Source: Acidobacteriota bacterium
Lineage (GTDB): Bacteria; Acidobacteriota; Blastocatellia; Pyrinomonadales; Pyrinomonadaceae
Direction of reading: 5' to 3'
Length of the DNA stretch: 5,244 nucleotides
Assembly: GCA_013698055.1 (NCBI GenBank)
Contig: JACCVS010000734.1
Span: 1-5,244 of the forward strand
Shown: piece after piece, positions 4,751 to 5,244 of the stretch
Layout of the letters: the number at the start of each line of letters is the position of its first letter
Position numbering within the stretch: position 1 is the stretch's first letter
Notes under the pieces: generated by a model
What the model saw: only the letters and a program-made list of their open reading frames with translations
Told to the model about the DNA's origin: nothing
The model's database searches: none
Position numbers and translations under genes: made by a program

Positions 4751-5125
4751 TCATCTACGCCGCGCGCGCCTGTACACTCCCTGGAAGCCACACGCCACGC
4801 CGTGATAACCGCAGTCCGGGCCTTCAGTAACCCTGACGCGGTTGGCCGTGAAGACGAACATCAACTTACAGCTCTCGTCTCTGAACTCGGCCACGCCCGG
4901 CCTGATCCAGTTTGCCTTACCCTCGACCTCACCCGTGCAAGTACCACGGCTGTTGCCGACGGTGAAGCTGAAGGTCAACGGCTGCGATTTCCCCTTGTCC
5001 CGTACCACCAACTCGCCCTCCCTGTTGGTATAGCTGCCGGAGCGATTCTGCGCGGCGGCGCTGCTCCCGAAACAGGCGATGCCGAAGACCACTAAGGTAG
5101 CCATGAGAATGAACCGTCTTTTCAT
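4751..5125 (-). CDS. Small secreted four-cysteine protein of unknown function
   Basis: The protein has 124 residues. It starts with MKRRF, followed by a hydrophobic core (about residues 6-19) and SSAAAQ, a good signal peptidase I site near residue 25 or 26, so the product is expected in the periplasm or outside the cell. The mature part (about 98 residues) alternates short polar and aromatic-hydrophobic stretches, suggesting a small beta-rich domain. It has four cysteines (C63, C86, C105, C112) that could form two disulfides; C18 lies in the signal peptide. The C-terminal region CGYHGVACGFQGVYRR followed by ARRR is glycine- and arginine-rich. I do not recognise the family; a small barrel or inhibitor-like domain is possible but unproved. 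The start is chosen for its SD sequence and signal peptide. The gene begins 70 nt after nuoD, and its TGA lies 10 nt before the ATG of the AllA-like gene, so the two are probably co-transcribed. Confidence 0.75.
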   Translation of the reverse strand: MKRRFILMATLVVFGIACFGSSAAAQNRSGSYTNREGELVVRDKGKSQPLTFSFTVGNSRGTCTGEVEGKANWIRPGVAEFRDESCKLMFVFTANRVRVTEGPDCGYHGVACGFQGVYRRARRR

Positions 5126-5129
5126 AACG

Positions 5130-5137
5130 CACCTTCC
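5130..5137 (-). promoter_or_regulatory. Shine-Dalgarno sequence of the secreted-protein gene
   Basis: GGAAGGTG on the minus strand lies 4 nt from the ATG at 5125-5123, with its GGAAGG core 6 nt away. This decides the start: the same frame is open back to 5221, but that would overlap the nuoD C-terminus and put a polar leader in front of an otherwise textbook signal peptide. Confidence 0.6.
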
Positions 5138-5154
5138 GTTGACGAGAGAGAGAT

Positions 5155-5177
5155 GGCGCGTTCGTTTTCCTCGCGCC
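5155..5177 (-). other. GC-rich hairpin just after nuoD
   Basis: A perfect 6-bp inverted repeat, GGCGCG at 5155-5160 and CGCGCC at 5172-5177, encloses an 11-nt loop in the spacer after the nuoD stop. On the minus strand it is followed by a pyrimidine-rich CT stretch, not a T-run, so it is not a typical intrinsic terminator. It could be a 3'-end stabilising or processing hairpin, or a weak attenuator that separates nuoD from the inserted genes. A 6-bp stem can occur by chance in GC-rich DNA. Confidence 0.3.
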
Positions 5178-5195
5178 CGATCCAGTAAGCCGAAA

Positions 5196-5244
5196 CTACC
5201 TGTCAATTTCTCCCAACACAATATCGAGCGAGCCGATAATCGCC
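5196..5244 (-). CDS. nuoD: NADH-quinone oxidoreductase subunit D, C-terminal end only (partial)
   Basis: Reading the minus strand from the right edge gives AIIGSLDIVLGEIDR followed by TAG at 5198-5196. This is the characteristic C-terminus of NuoD (49 kDa subunit of complex I), in which an 'IIGSxDIVLGExDR'-type end is highly conserved and the terminal Arg is nearly invariant. NuoD lines the quinone-binding cavity with NuoB and NuoH at the foot of the peripheral arm. Only 15 codons lie in the window, so nothing can be said about the catalytic residues. The stop is followed by a 70-nt spacer and then the gene for a secreted protein, not by nuoE or nuoH. The identification rests on a short but distinctive match and is supported by nuoH-I-J-K-L downstream on the same strand. 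Confidence 0.88.
   Translation of the reverse strand, partial: AIIGSLDIVLGEIDR

Noticed and set aside
4741..4791. GTG start that would lengthen the AllA-like protein by 17 residues
   Set aside because: It would overlap the end of the secreted-protein gene, and family homology begins at the ATG at 4740.
4577..5095. Plus-strand open frame of 172 codons
   Set aside because: It lies antisense across two supported genes (AllA-like and the secreted protein), has no recognisable domain and fits a shadow of GC-rich coding DNA.
5126..5221. Upstream start for the secreted protein
   Set aside because: It would overlap the nuoD C-terminus in another frame and bury the signal peptide; the ATG at 5125 has a good SD.

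Overview
The window is a stretch of a respiratory complex I (nuo) operon read entirely on the minus strand. In transcription order (high to low coordinates) it holds: the last 15 codons of nuoD (5244-5196), a small secreted four-cysteine protein of unknown function (5125-4751), a ureidoglycolate lyase (AllA)-family protein (4740-4246), a small lipoprotein (4203-3718), nuoH (3648-2302), nuoI (2126-1593), nuoJ (1508-864), nuoK (794-387) and the first 102 codons of nuoL (307-1). No RNA gene, insertion sequence or CRISPR array is visible. The plus-strand open frames are antisense shadows.

The organism is a GC-moderate Gram-negative-type bacterium: it has a lipoprotein with a clear lipobox and a secreted protein with a classical signal peptide. 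The heptamer-repeat-rich spacers, the long NuoH and a nuo order with D followed by H would fit an Acidobacteriota-like lineage (for example Blastocatellia). That is an inference from general familiarity and cannot be proved from 5.2 kb.

Two features stand out. First, the place between nuoD and nuoH, where nuoE, nuoF and nuoG sit in a 14-gene operon, is filled by three co-directional genes with no known role in complex I. Second, all four spacers from nuoH to nuoL are almost filled by arrays of a degenerate heptamer that follow one rule, CAGNNNN, with inverted copies that make each spacer a potential hairpin. The spacers around the three inserted genes have no such arrays. The arrays abut or nearly abut the start codons of nuoJ and nuoL, and the H-I, I-J and K-L spacers show no Shine-Dalgarno (SD) sequence next to the following start codon. 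The secreted-protein and lipoprotein genes do have clear SD sequences.

Functionally, NuoD contributes to the quinone site and the peripheral arm. NuoI carries two [4Fe-4S] clusters to the quinone. NuoH forms the quinone chamber and links it to the membrane arm. NuoJ, NuoK and NuoL make up the proton-pumping arm. The window is therefore the junction and membrane-arm half of the complex.
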